The notes under the pieces: generated by a model
Database searches by the model: none
The model's input: the letters and a program-made list of their open reading frames with translations, nothing else
Told to the model about the DNA's origin: nothing
Shown here: positions 26,454 through 36,281 of the stretch, one piece after another
Position numbering within the stretch: the first letter of the stretch is position 1
Layout of the letters: every line of letters starts with the position of its first letter
Translations under genes and position numbers: made by a program
Source: Flavobacteriales bacterium
Lineage (GTDB): Bacteria; Bacteroidota; Bacteroidia; Flavobacteriales_F; PHOS-HE28
DNA length: 64,000 nt
Assembly (NCBI GenBank): GCA_023382455.1
Contig: JAHDVX010000004.1
Location: 17,922-81,921, forward strand
Direction of reading: 5' to 3'

Positions 26454-27986
26454 ATGAAATTCCTTCTGGCGATGGCACGCCCGGTTTGCCGGGCCGGCTG
26501 GATGGGCCTGGTTGCCTTCGGTGGTTCCGCTACCGCGCAATCATGGGTTTGCGATTCACCGATCATGACCGACCGGAGTGCCGTTGAAAGCTATACAGTG
26601 CAAACCGTTGGTTTTGCCTATTGCGCGCTCCCGGAGTGCGAGGTGGCCGGAGATACCCTCCACATGAACGTGTACATCCCGGCGACCATGAAAGGTTCCA
26701 CCCCGAAACCGGATCGCTTCCCTTTGCTGGTCTTTTTCACTGGTGGGGGGTTTTGGCAGGGCAACTTCAATATCCCTCAATGGCCCGAAGCATTTGTCAA
26801 GAGAGGGTTCGTGGTGGCCACACCACAGTACCGCCTGGGTTGGGACCGCAACAATGACGGCGTGATCGACAGTCTTGATTTTTCCCCGGACATCGTTTCC
26901 GGCCATTGTGAGGGCAATGCGAAATCCTTGATGCGGGCCGTGATGCGCGGCTATTTGGATGCACATGCCGCCATCCGCTTCCTTTTGGGCAACCCCGATT
27001 CCTACCCGGTGGACCCCGAACTTATTTATGTGGGCGGCCCCAGTGCCGGCGGCACCCTGTCCATGACGGCGGCTTTTTCCTCCTGGGAGCAGTTGGAGGC
27101 CTATTGGGCTACTTTTTCAGGAGGACTGCCGTATGAGGTGGGGCCATGCGATATGCGGTACAGCGTCCGCTCCTGCCCCTTGTTGGGGCCTGATGTGACC
27201 GAGCCTTACCATATCCGGGGCGTGGTCAACTGTTGGGGCCAAGTCGTCATGGACCCCGCACTGGAAGGTGATCCGGGCGCCGTTGACCTATACTCCGCGT
27301 ACGCTACCGGTGATTTCGTGAGCCCTCCCGATGTGGGCCGCATCCTCAGCTGCCCCGATTATCCATACGGCATGGGCGGCAAGGCCATGCATGCACGTCT
27401 GGTGGAATACGGGCATTGCGTGAAGACCATGGAGGACCCCGACGCCAGGCACAAGACCGTTTTCCTTTCCGATGAGGACACCCTGTACGATGATGTGGTG
27501 TACCCACTTTCAGTGCAACGGGGCGAGCGGGCGCGTTTTATTGCAGCACAGGCCTCTTGCCTGTTCAAGAGCAGCATATGCGGTACCCCCTGTACGGATA
27601 CCACCATCTTTCTGGTGGACGAGCCCTCCGATTGGCTGCGGGCCTACTACGTTGTGAACGGAACCGCGAACGGCGAGCCCGGTGGATGTGAAGATGACGG
27701 TACCGCCCGGTTCCTGCCCATCTTACCAGGGGAAGGTTTTTCCCGCCACGATCTCTTGGTTTGGCCGAATCCCAGCCCGGGCGGCCCGATGTCCGTTGCT
27801 TGGAATAGCAGCACCCGCTTTGGCGATTGCATCGTGACCGATGTCAGTGGGCGGGTGGTCTTTAGCGGCACCGTCGCAAATCGTAGTACCCCGTTTTCCT
27901 CCTTGGGGTTGGACAATGGCCACTACCTCGTGCGGGTGGATGATCGTGACAACACCTACACGACGCGCTTCGTCGTGTTCCGATAG
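26454..27986 (+). CDS. secreted alpha/beta hydrolase (carboxylesterase-like) with T9SS sorting domain
   Basis: GGPSAGGTLSM nucleophile elbow; C-terminal VWPNPSPGGPMSV...NTYTTRFVVFR tail. Confidence 0.85.
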   Translation: MKFLLAMARPVCRAGWMGLVAFGGSATAQSWVCDSPIMTDRSAVESYTVQTVGFAYCALPECEVAGDTLHMNVYIPATMKGSTPKPDRFPLLVFFTGGGFWQGNFNIPQWPEAFVKRGFVVATPQYRLGWDRNNDGVIDSLDFSPDIVSGHCEGNAKSLMRAVMRGYLDAHAAIRFLLGNPDSYPVDPELIYVGGPSAGGTLSMTAAFSSWEQLEAYWATFSGGLPYEVGPCDMRYSVRSCPLLGPDVTEPYHIRGVVNCWGQVVMDPALEGDPGAVDLYSAYATGDFVSPPDVGRILSCPDYPYGMGGKAMHARLVEYGHCVKTMEDPDARHKTVFLSDEDTLYDDVVYPLSVQRGERARFIAAQASCLFKSSICGTPCTDTTIFLVDEPSDWLRAYYVVNGTANGEPGGCEDDGTARFLPILPGEGFSRHDLLVWPNPSPGGPMSVAWNSSTRFGDCIVTDVSGRVVFSGTVANRSTPFSSLGLDNGHYLVRVDDRDNTYTTRFVVFR

Positions 27987-28033
27987 GATGGTGGCGGGCG
28001 GACGCTTCATCGGCAGCCTGTCTCAGTGGTGGA

Positions 28034-29815
28034 TCACTCGTGGTGCCTTGGGCAGTGCTCGCACCGGTCATCCCCGATGATCTCGTAGGCCCGCTTCACG
28101 GCCATCATGGTGCTGGTGAAGCGCACCTTCTGCTCGCGGAATACCTCGGCCTTCAGCAGGTCGGAGCCCGTACGCTGCATCATTGCAAACAGGTCGTCGT
28201 TCACCCCGCAGAGGATCACCTCCACACCTTCGTGCTCCACCCGCCGCACGAAATCGTTCAGCAGGTGCAGGCAAACGGCATCCGGGTTCCGGGCACGCTT
28301 GAGGCGCAGCACCAGCACCCGCGTTCCCGGGGTCAGCCGCCGCTCGATCGTCTGGAAATGGCCTTCCAGCGCGGTGGCGCTGCTGAAGAACATTTCCCCT
28401 TCAAGGCCGAAAATGAGGATGCGCCCGCAGGCCGTGTCGCCGGGCAGCCGCTCGGTGACGAGCTGTTCCGAGGTGGTGGTGAATTCCGAGAGCAACATGC
28501 GCCCAGCGCGGGGCACGGCCAACAGGAAGGAGAGGAAGACACCGATCAACACGCAGAATTCGATGGAGATGAACACGGCGGAAAAGGCCGTGGCCAGCAC
28601 AATGCCGGCGTCGAACTTCGAGGCACGCAAGTGGTAGCGCAGCGCTTTGGGGTCGATCAGCCGGAAACCCGTGACGATGAGGATGCCGGCCAGGCCCGCT
28701 TTCGGGATGAACTCCGCCAGGTCGGCGAAGAGCAGCACGATCAGCGCATCGCGGATCAGCGCCACCGCGGCGGCGGAGAAGATGCCCGACCACTGCGTGC
28801 GGGCCCCGGCCTGCACGTTGATCGCCGATCGGGTGATGGAACCCGAGCCGGGGATCCCGTTGAACAGGCCGGCGCCCAGGTTGGCCAAGCCTTCGGACAA
28901 GCAGGTCTGGTTCAGGTCCAAGCGCTGGTTGGCCGCATTGGCGATGCTCTTCGACATGGCGATGGCCTCCAGCAGGCCCAGGGTGCCGATGGCCAATGCC
29001 GCAGGCGCCAGCTCCCGTGCCAAGGCCAGGTCCACATGGGGCACATGGAAGGAGGGGAGCTTCGCGGGGATCTGCCCCACCAAGGCCACGGATCCCTGCT
29101 GCCAAAGCCAGGAAAGCAACGATATGGAGATCACGGTGACCAGCAGTTCGGGGAACAGGCGCCAGCCCAGCCGCCGCTTGGCCCAGCGGAGCCCCAGCAG
29201 CAGCGCCATGGAGGCGAGGCCGATGGTCAAGGTGGCCGGGTCCACGGCTCCACCCTCCGTCATCGTATGCCAGAAACGGATCACGAAGGGTTCGTGCGCA
29301 TCCCCCTTGTACCGCAGGCCAAGCAGGTTCTTCAGCTGGTCCATGATCAGCAGCACCGATGCACCTGCGGTGAAACCGACCACGACGGAGTGGGAGATGT
29401 AGCGCGTGAGGTCACCGATCCGGGCCAACGCGATCATTACTTGAAGGGAGCCGATCAGCAGGGCCAGCACCAGCACGGCGTTGAATTTGGCCGCCAAGGG
29501 GATCATGGCCGTGGCTGACAGTACGGCGATGGAGATGGCGTTCGTGGGGCCGTTGATCAGCTGGCGGCTGCTGGCGAAGAAAGCCCCGATGGCCGTCATC
29601 ACGATCGCCGTGTACAGGCCGTATTCCGGCGGTACGCCCGCCACCAGTGCGTAGGCCACGGCTTGGGGCACGGCCACGGCCGCCACGGAAAGGCCGGCCA
29701 ACAGGTCCGCCCGGGCCGCGGCACTGTCGTACTTGCGCAGGCTGTCCAGCGCGGGGAAATACCGCCACCAACCCTGGGGGTACTGATCGAGCCTATGGGC
29801 GGTGGTCTTGGGCAT
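28034..29815 (-). CDS. SulP family inorganic anion transporter with STAS domain
   Basis: LAGLSVAAVAVPQAVAYALVAGVPPEYGLY; GAGLFNGIPGSGSITRSAINVQAGARTQ; C-terminal STAS. Confidence 0.95.
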   Translation of the reverse strand: MPKTTAHRLDQYPQGWWRYFPALDSLRKYDSAAARADLLAGLSVAAVAVPQAVAYALVAGVPPEYGLYTAIVMTAIGAFFASSRQLINGPTNAISIAVLSATAMIPLAAKFNAVLVLALLIGSLQVMIALARIGDLTRYISHSVVVGFTAGASVLLIMDQLKNLLGLRYKGDAHEPFVIRFWHTMTEGGAVDPATLTIGLASMALLLGLRWAKRRLGWRLFPELLVTVISISLLSWLWQQGSVALVGQIPAKLPSFHVPHVDLALARELAPAALAIGTLGLLEAIAMSKSIANAANQRLDLNQTCLSEGLANLGAGLFNGIPGSGSITRSAINVQAGARTQWSGIFSAAAVALIRDALIVLLFADLAEFIPKAGLAGILIVTGFRLIDPKALRYHLRASKFDAGIVLATAFSAVFISIEFCVLIGVFLSFLLAVPRAGRMLLSEFTTTSEQLVTERLPGDTACGRILIFGLEGEMFFSSATALEGHFQTIERRLTPGTRVLVLRLKRARNPDAVCLHLLNDFVRRVEHEGVEVILCGVNDDLFAMMQRTGSDLLKAEVFREQKVRFTSTMMAVKRAYEIIGDDRCEHCPRHHE

Positions 29816-30008
29816 GGGTGGATATCCCACAAATGGGGGCGGGAACAGCTGCGATGGAGGAGGCTGTCATACGCCGAACGGGCGAACGACGTTCCGTGGC
29901 GAAAATAGCCGCGGGTCCCAAGCGCAAGGAGCTGTTCCACATTCGCCGCTTCGTTTTTGAAGAAAACCCGTTCTTGGTCACCAGGAACGCCAGTCGGCTT
30001 CCGCTGGG

Positions 30009-30042
30009 GCTTTTCGGCACCTTCTGTGCCCAGGACTGGACT
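30009..30042. repeat. partial copy of tRNA-Leu 3' end plus downstream flank
   Basis: GCTTTTCGGCACCTTCTGTGCCCAGGACTGGACT matches 30135-30168 with one mismatch. Confidence 0.85.
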
Positions 30043-30112
30043 TCCCTTCGCTGCGCCATGCTCCGCTCGGGACAGGCTTCTCGCCAGTCTGGTCCACGGC
30101 GATGCCGTGAAC

Positions 30113-30141
30113 GGAAAAGCCCCGCTTTCGCGAGGCTTTTC
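30113..30141 (-). terminator. Rho-independent terminator after tRNA-Leu
   Basis: Minus strand GAAAAGCCTCGCGAAAGCGGGGCTTTTCC stem-loop with T-rich end. Confidence 0.75.
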
Positions 30142-30152
30142 GGCACCTTCGG

Positions 30153-30236
30153 TGCCCAGGACTGGACTCGAACCAGCACGCCGGTTAAGGCACTACCCCC
30201 TCAAAGTAGCGTGTCTACCAATTTCACCACCTGGGC
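30153..30236 (-). tRNA. tRNA-Leu (anticodon GAG)
   Basis: Minus strand GCCCAGGTGGTGAAATTGGTAGACACGCTACTTTGAGGGGGTAGTGCCTTAACCGGCGTGCTGGTTCGAGTCCAGTCCTGGGCA; long variable arm; acceptor stem pairs. Confidence 0.95.
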
Positions 30237-30275
30237 AAGGGGCCGCAAATATAGCCGCCTGTTCCATAGGTGGAA

Positions 30276-31592
30276 CTACTCCTTCACAAAGCGGGAAACC
30301 AAGTGGCCGCTCACCGTGGAAACATGGACCACGTAGGTCCCCGGCGAAAGCTGCGAAATGCCCACGGTTCCCGGCCCTTGGCGAATGGCCACCGTGCGGC
30401 CCAAGGCATCCTTCACCTGCACCAGCGCTTCGTTGTACCCGGAAGGAAGGGTGATCTCCAATAGGTCCGTGCAGGGATTCGGCGACAACCCGATGGGCGG
30501 GGCTACCGGTTCCGCCATGCCCGTGTTGCAGTCCAAGGAGTTCATGTACTGCCAGATCTCGTTGTCCAGGATGATGGAAACGCTCGGCGTGTTCGGGTCA
30601 GGGTCCGGGTCGTTGCCCAATCGCACCAGGACCAGGTTCTGGCTGGGCACCACGTTCAGCAACTGGTTGTTCTTGCCCAGGCCGCAGAACATATCGGCGG
30701 GGGCATCCGGCATGGCCGGTCCGGCGAAAACGAATTGGCTCTGCGGTAGCATGAAGCTGGGCTGGCCGTTCAGCCACCACAGGTAGCCGTAGCTCAGGTT
30801 CAGGTTTTGCGAGGGGTGGGTGGCATCCTGGAAAAAGGCCGTGTCGTGCAGGATGGTGTCCGTATCCCAGATCATATGGTTCAGGGCCAGCAGGCCGAAC
30901 CGCGCCATGCTGCGCGCCGTGCTGAAATATAGTTCCAGGTCGCCGAAGGGAAACCAGAAACCGTCCATCCCAATGGGGTTCCGGAGCTTGTTGTTGAAAT
31001 AGGTGGTGTAGGATTGTCCCGTGGCACTCGTCACCACGTCGCCGAGCAAGGTGTAAGGCGCATTGTGGTAGGCCCAGCGCGTGCCGGGATCGGCCAGGTA
31101 GGAAAGGCAGGAGGGATCGGTGCAGTCCGAGTTGGTCACGCCATCATCCAGGCCCGTGGTCATGGTCAATTGGTGGCGTACGGTGATCAGCTGCTCCTGG
31201 GCCGGGGTCTCCGAGGTCCAACCGGCCCCGAGGTAGGTGCTGGTGGGCATGTTGATGTCCAGGTAACCCTCCTCCTGGGCGATGCCCACCAGGGTGCTTT
31301 TCAGCGTCTTGCCCGCGCTGGCCCAGTACCACAGGCTGTCCTGCGTGAATGTGCCGAAGTAATGCTCCAGCACGATCTTCCCGTCCTTGAGTACGATGAA
31401 GGCCTGTGTATTCTTCACTTCCAGGAAGGCGTACAGCGAATCGATGCGGTCCTGGCACCAGCCCAGCGTGGCGGGGTCGGTGGTTTCCCAGGAGCTGCCC
31501 GCCACGGCGGGTGGAAAGTAGAGGTCCTGGGCCCGAAGCGTGCAGGAGAACGCGGCACAGGCCGCTACGGTCAATGCGAAGGGGGCATGCAT
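30276..31592 (-). CDS. serine hydrolase (class C beta-lactamase family) with T9SS sorting domain
   Basis: YWASAGKTLKSTLVG (SxxK), YHNAPYTLLG; C-terminal SGHLVSRFVKE. Confidence 0.9.
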   Translation of the reverse strand: MHAPFALTVAACAAFSCTLRAQDLYFPPAVAGSSWETTDPATLGWCQDRIDSLYAFLEVKNTQAFIVLKDGKIVLEHYFGTFTQDSLWYWASAGKTLKSTLVGIAQEEGYLDINMPTSTYLGAGWTSETPAQEQLITVRHQLTMTTGLDDGVTNSDCTDPSCLSYLADPGTRWAYHNAPYTLLGDVVTSATGQSYTTYFNNKLRNPIGMDGFWFPFGDLELYFSTARSMARFGLLALNHMIWDTDTILHDTAFFQDATHPSQNLNLSYGYLWWLNGQPSFMLPQSQFVFAGPAMPDAPADMFCGLGKNNQLLNVVPSQNLVLVRLGNDPDPDPNTPSVSIILDNEIWQYMNSLDCNTGMAEPVAPPIGLSPNPCTDLLEITLPSGYNEALVQVKDALGRTVAIRQGPGTVGISQLSPGTYVVHVSTVSGHLVSRFVKE

Positions 31593-31659
31593 GGCAGTTT
31601 GGACGCACAGTCCCCGAAAAGGTTCAATGCACCCGATCGGGATCCAACAGTCGATTGGG

Positions 31660-32217
31660 TCACTCGGGCAGCTTCAGCTTGTTGATCCGCACCAGCGGCC
31701 CGGGGCACATGTTGGTATGGCAGGCGGCGCAGGTGGCCACCAAGGTGTTGAACACCCCGGTGCGTTCCTTCGCCGGCACGGTGTAAAGCCGGTCCAGGTG
31801 GACCAGCCAGGCCTGCGCGTAGGGGTCGAAGGTCTTGTGGTCCACCATGTTGGGCGTGGGCTCCTGTTCACGGAGCTTGCGGAAGTGCTCGGGAAAGGGG
31901 AGAAGCCCACCACCAGCAACCAAGCGCACCCGCGTGGAATCGGTGAAGGCGGCCATCTGCCGCATCATCAGCGCCATCGGGCTGGTGGCCGGCGGTTCGC
32001 CCTTCACGATCCGCACTTCAGGCGCAGGTGGCGGCTCCGGCACCGGCGGAGCGGGTGATGTGTATACCGGCTCCGGATGCTTCTCCGCAATCGCGGCGGC
32101 CACCGCTGCGGTCGCCTCCGGCTGCCTGGACGAACAGGCGTGCATCAACACAAGCAGAAGGCCCAAGGCCGCCATGGCGAGGCCTCGTTCATGCATGGAT
32201 CGGCTGGGTTTGTTCAT
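31660..32217 (-). CDS. lipoprotein with single CxxCH haem-binding motif (cytochrome c-like)
   Basis: Lipobox-like LLVLMHACSS; ATCAACHTNM. Confidence 0.7.
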   Translation of the reverse strand: MNKPSRSMHERGLAMAALGLLLVLMHACSSRQPEATAAVAAAIAEKHPEPVYTSPAPPVPEPPPAPEVRIVKGEPPATSPMALMMRQMAAFTDSTRVRLVAGGGLLPFPEHFRKLREQEPTPNMVDHKTFDPYAQAWLVHLDRLYTVPAKERTGVFNTLVATCAACHTNMCPGPLVRINKLKLPE

Positions 32218-32284
32218 CTTCGCCTGACAAGCTGGCCGGAAGTGATCGCGGCCCGAAGATCGTTCAGGATCGCCGAACATAAGC

Positions 32285-33025
32285 ATGCCGCTGCCACAGC
32301 CCATTGACCATGACCGCCGCCGGGTGCTTACCGCCCTGTTCCTGCCGGCCATTGGCGTGGGCCTGCTCTGGATCATCCTCGCCTTCGACCAGGTGTTCGA
32401 TCTGGACCTGGCCCGCTTCGGGATCTACCCGCGTACGTTGAAGGGACTGCGTGGCATCGCTTTCTCACCGTTGATCCACGGCGGCATGGAGCACCTCTTC
32501 AACAATAGCGTGCCCTTGCTGGTGTTGGGGTGGATGATGGTCTATTTCTACCCGAAGGCCAGCGGCCGGGTGCTTTGGGTGAGCTGGCTGGCCACTGGGC
32601 TCTGGGTGTGGGCCATGGGGCGCGAAAGCTTCCACATCGGGGCCAGCGGTATTGTTTATGCCTTGGCAGGCTTCGTTTTTTTCAGCGGGGTCATCCGCAG
32701 GCGGATCGCGCTCATGGCCGTGTCGCTCATCGTGGTGTTCCTCTACGGCAGCATGTGGTGGGGCGTGTTGCCCCTGGAGCCGGCGGTCAGTTGGGAAAGC
32801 CACCTCTTCGGGGGCGTGGTGGGCAGCCTGATGGCCTGGTTCTACCGGAAACTGCCACCCGCCCATGTGCCGCCGCCAAGGGTGGAAGAGGAGGATGAAG
32901 AGGAAAAAGAGGAGGAAGGACCGTCCGATGGCGATCCCGGCGATGAACACGTGCCACCGCCCGTGCCCCCCGCCGATCCGGACTTGCCGTTCTACGATCC
33001 TTCCCGGACCAGCAGCACATGGTGA
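32285..33025 (+). CDS. rhomboid family intramembrane serine protease
   Basis: SPLIHGGMEHLFNNSVPLL and HIGASGIVYALAG catalytic motifs. Confidence 0.92.
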   Translation: MPLPQPIDHDRRRVLTALFLPAIGVGLLWIILAFDQVFDLDLARFGIYPRTLKGLRGIAFSPLIHGGMEHLFNNSVPLLVLGWMMVYFYPKASGRVLWVSWLATGLWVWAMGRESFHIGASGIVYALAGFVFFSGVIRRRIALMAVSLIVVFLYGSMWWGVLPLEPAVSWESHLFGGVVGSLMAWFYRKLPPAHVPPPRVEEEDEEEKEEEGPSDGDPGDEHVPPPVPPADPDLPFYDPSRTSSTW

Positions 33026-33073
33026 AGCATTGCTTCACCGGTCAATACTTCATGCCCCGGTCTTCTTGTCGCC

Positions 33074-36010
33074 TCACTCCTCGCACTCGATCAGCAATTC
33101 GTCCAGGAACATCCACGTGGTGTCACCCGCGCCGTAGTGCCAAGGCGGGCAGGGGCCTGCGTTCTTCGCGATCAGCTTGATGTAGCGGGCCTGCTTGTTC
33201 AGCGCGTCCGTCATCATTTCCTGGTGCAGCGTGCCATCCGCGTTACGCGGCACGGTGTTGGCCACGGTGGCGCTGCTCCAGGTACGGCCGTTGGTGCTCC
33301 ATGCAAACTGCACTTCCGCAGGGAACCAGATCCATGAGCGCTCGTCCTGCAGCGCGCTCAGGCCAAGGCGCTTCACGGTCTTCACGCTGCCCAGGTCCAC
33401 TGTGGCGGTCACATCCGTGCCCCGGTAACCCTGCCAGCCGCCGGTGCGCCAGTCGTGCGCCCCGCGGATACCGTCGATCAGCGCCATTTCGCCCGCTGCC
33501 GCGTATTGCGACGACCATTCACTATCCACCCGGATGGTGCGTTCGGGGTCGATCAATGTGTAGCGGGCAGTGATCACGTGGCCGGTCTCGCGGGCGTCGG
33601 CCGCCATGGCTTTCACCGTGGTGGTGCTGCTGATGGTGAACGGCGCCGTGTAGCGCACGCTGTTGCGCGTGGGCGTGCTGCCGTCCAGCGTGTAGAAGAT
33701 GGCATCCGTGGGGCGAAGCGTGCCCAGGGTGATCTGCATCGGGGTGGTGAAGGCGGGTGCCGAGGCGGTGATCACCGGTGAAGAAGGCGGGTAGTGGGCT
33801 TCAGCATCATCCATGCCGGGCGCCGGTTTGTATGCCTGCAACGGCGGAACCTCCCTGTCGTTAGGGCGCCACATCGGCGTGAGCTCGATCTGCAGGTCCA
33901 TGCCGTTCATGAGCGCGGTATACGGCAGGTTCCCCAAGCGGCCGCGCTGGCCGTTGAGCGCGGTGGAGCGGATGAGCCGCGCACCTTCGAGGATCCCGGT
34001 GCAGCGCACGTTCACTTTTTTACCGTCGGGCAAATGGATCCGGTAACTGTGGAACAGCGGCGCCTGCAGCTCGAACTCCGGATCGCCCGGCGCGATCTGG
34101 TACAGGCCCAGGGCACTGAGCACGTACCATGCGCTCATCTGTCCGCAGTCCTCGTTGCCGATCAGGCCGTCCGGCGTGTCGTGGTAGAACTCCGCCAGGA
34201 TACGGTCCACCGTTTGCTTCGCCTTGTCCGGCCTGCCGAGCCGGCCATACATCCAGGCCATGGCGTGGCTGGGCTCATTGCCGTGGGCATACTGGCCGAT
34301 CAAGCCGCTGATGTCGCTCTGGTCGCGGCCGGTGGTCTTGGAGCTCGCGCTGAAGAGCTCATCGAGCCGCTGCTCCAGTCCGCCATGGCCCGCTTCGCGC
34401 AAGGCGCGGTCAAGCCCCTCCACGTCCTGCGGCACGAAGGCCGAATAGTGCCAGCCGTTGGCCTCGGTGTAGTCGAAGTTCACCTCGTAGGGGTCGAACG
34501 GCGATTTGAAGCCCCCGTTGTACCGCCCGCGGAAAAAGCCGGTCTCCCGGTCGAACACATTGCGCCAGTTCGCGGCGCGGTTGAAGAAGGCGGAGGCCAG
34601 GCTGTCCTTGCCCATGGCCTGCGCCATCCGGGCGATGCACCAGTCGTCGTAGGCGTATTCCAGCGTACGGCTCACGCTTTCGCCCTGGTCCTCACTGCTG
34701 ATGTAGCCCTGGGAGCGGTAGGCCATCAGACCCGGCTCATCGCGCATGGCGCTGGCCACCATGGCCTTGAGCGCCAGCTCCGCATCGAAGCCGCGGATGC
34801 CTTTGATGTAAGCGTCGGCGATCGCGCTCACACTGTGGTAGCCGATCATGCAGTCCGTCTCGTTGCCCCATAGTTCCCACACCGGCAGCCGCCCGCCCTG
34901 CTGGTATTGAAGCAGGAAGGTGTTGATGAAGTCGTTGGTGCGGTCCGGCTCCAGGATGGTGAACAGCGGATGCTCCGATCGGAAGGTGTCCCACAGGCTG
35001 AACACGGTGTAGACATCGTGCTTGGCGCTATGCACCTTGCCGTCGTGGCCGCGGTACTTGCCGTCCACATCGTTGAAGAGGTAGGGCACCAGCAGGCAGT
35101 GGTACAGCGCCGTGTAGAAGATGCGTTGCTGCTCCGGCGTTCCTCCGAGCACCTCGATGCGGCCCAGCTCCTTGTTCCAGGCTTCCTCGGCCTGCAGCCG
35201 CACCGCGTCGAAATCCCAGCCCGGCACCTCGGCCTCCAGGTTCTTGCGCGCTCCTTCCACGCTCACGGCACTGATGCCCACCTTCACCACCACATCCGCA
35301 CTGTCGGAAGGCAGGATGATCACGGCCTTGGTGCTGTCGGATAGGCCCGGGTCCATCAGCACCTTGTCGCGGTTGATATGGATGCAGAAGAAGAGGCGCT
35401 GGTCGCGGGCCCAGGAGCTGCTGCGCCGCTCGCCGCAGATCTCGTTCGGGCCGGTTTGCCGGATGGAGCTGGCCAGCAGTTTGTCGCGGTGGCGCAGGTC
35501 CAGCACGATGGAGCGTTCATCGGCCTTGGCGAAGCGGTAGCGTTGCACCCCGACGCGTTTGGTGGCGGTGAGCTCCACGTCCACATTCGGGTCATTGAGA
35601 TGAACGCGGTAGTAGCCAGCGTGGGCAGCTTCGCGTTTGTGCGAGAACCGGGAGCGGTATTCCTTCGGCTCGGTGGTGCGTCCGCCGCTGAGCGGCATGA
35701 GCAGCACATCGCAGAGGTCCGAAACGCCGGTGCCGCTCAGGTGGGTTTGGCTGAACCCGTAGATCAGGCTGTCGCTGTAGTGGTAGCCGCCGCAGCCGTC
35801 CCATTCCTGCGGATCGGTGCGGGTGTCGGGGCTGAGCTGCACCATGCCGAACGGCACGCATGGCCCGGGGAAGGTATGCCCGTGTCCGCCGGTGCCCACG
35901 AATGGGTTCACCAGCTCCGTGGCATAGTTGGCGGCCCAGGTGGTGGTGTCCTGCGCCACAAGCGCCAAGGGAAGGGGCAGCAGCAACAGCGTAAGGCATC
36001 GGAGGTCCAT
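33074..36010 (-). CDS. GH92 family glycosyl hydrolase with C-terminal chitobiase/F5-8-type domains
   Basis: VNPFVGTGGHGHTFPGPCVPFGMVQLSPDT and GNEDCGQMSAWYVLSALGLYQIAPG motifs. Confidence 0.95.
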   Translation of the reverse strand: MDLRCLTLLLLPLPLALVAQDTTTWAANYATELVNPFVGTGGHGHTFPGPCVPFGMVQLSPDTRTDPQEWDGCGGYHYSDSLIYGFSQTHLSGTGVSDLCDVLLMPLSGGRTTEPKEYRSRFSHKREAAHAGYYRVHLNDPNVDVELTATKRVGVQRYRFAKADERSIVLDLRHRDKLLASSIRQTGPNEICGERRSSSWARDQRLFFCIHINRDKVLMDPGLSDSTKAVIILPSDSADVVVKVGISAVSVEGARKNLEAEVPGWDFDAVRLQAEEAWNKELGRIEVLGGTPEQQRIFYTALYHCLLVPYLFNDVDGKYRGHDGKVHSAKHDVYTVFSLWDTFRSEHPLFTILEPDRTNDFINTFLLQYQQGGRLPVWELWGNETDCMIGYHSVSAIADAYIKGIRGFDAELALKAMVASAMRDEPGLMAYRSQGYISSEDQGESVSRTLEYAYDDWCIARMAQAMGKDSLASAFFNRAANWRNVFDRETGFFRGRYNGGFKSPFDPYEVNFDYTEANGWHYSAFVPQDVEGLDRALREAGHGGLEQRLDELFSASSKTTGRDQSDISGLIGQYAHGNEPSHAMAWMYGRLGRPDKAKQTVDRILAEFYHDTPDGLIGNEDCGQMSAWYVLSALGLYQIAPGDPEFELQAPLFHSYRIHLPDGKKVNVRCTGILEGARLIRSTALNGQRGRLGNLPYTALMNGMDLQIELTPMWRPNDREVPPLQAYKPAPGMDDAEAHYPPSSPVITASAPAFTTPMQITLGTLRPTDAIFYTLDGSTPTRNSVRYTAPFTISSTTTVKAMAADARETGHVITARYTLIDPERTIRVDSEWSSQYAAAGEMALIDGIRGAHDWRTGGWQGYRGTDVTATVDLGSVKTVKRLGLSALQDERSWIWFPAEVQFAWSTNGRTWSSATVANTVPRNADGTLHQEMMTDALNKQARYIKLIAKNAGPCPPWHYGAGDTTWMFLDELLIECEE

Positions 36011-36110
36011 GGGCCGAAATTAGGGCTTGGTGTTCGCGTGGGCCGGGCGCGGGTTGCACCGCCCTCGCCGGTCCGTTCATGCCGTCATCGCAAGGCCGTG
36101 TCAGCCCCGT

Positions 36111-36215
36111 CGTCATCGCGAGACCTTTTCGGCCGAAGTGATCTTCAATTTCCTCGCCGGGCCCCAATGGACGATCGCTTCCCAACTGTCGAATGCACAT
36201 CCGCTCGCGATGACG
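36111..36215. repeat. intergenic inverted-repeat element with CGTCATCGCGAG / CTCGCGATGACG ends
   Basis: Perfect 12-bp terminal inverted repeats spanning 105 bp. Confidence 0.8.
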
Positions 36216-36281
36216 GAGGGCAGTAGCTGAATGCACACTCACCAATTCCCCGTAGTTTCGATCCCCCCGACCTCTTCACGC

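Noticed and set aside
29793-30179. 128-aa ORF MLVRVQSWAPKVPKSLAKAGLF...
   Set aside because: Reads through the tRNA-Leu 3' end, terminator and duplicated tail; artefact of those repeats.
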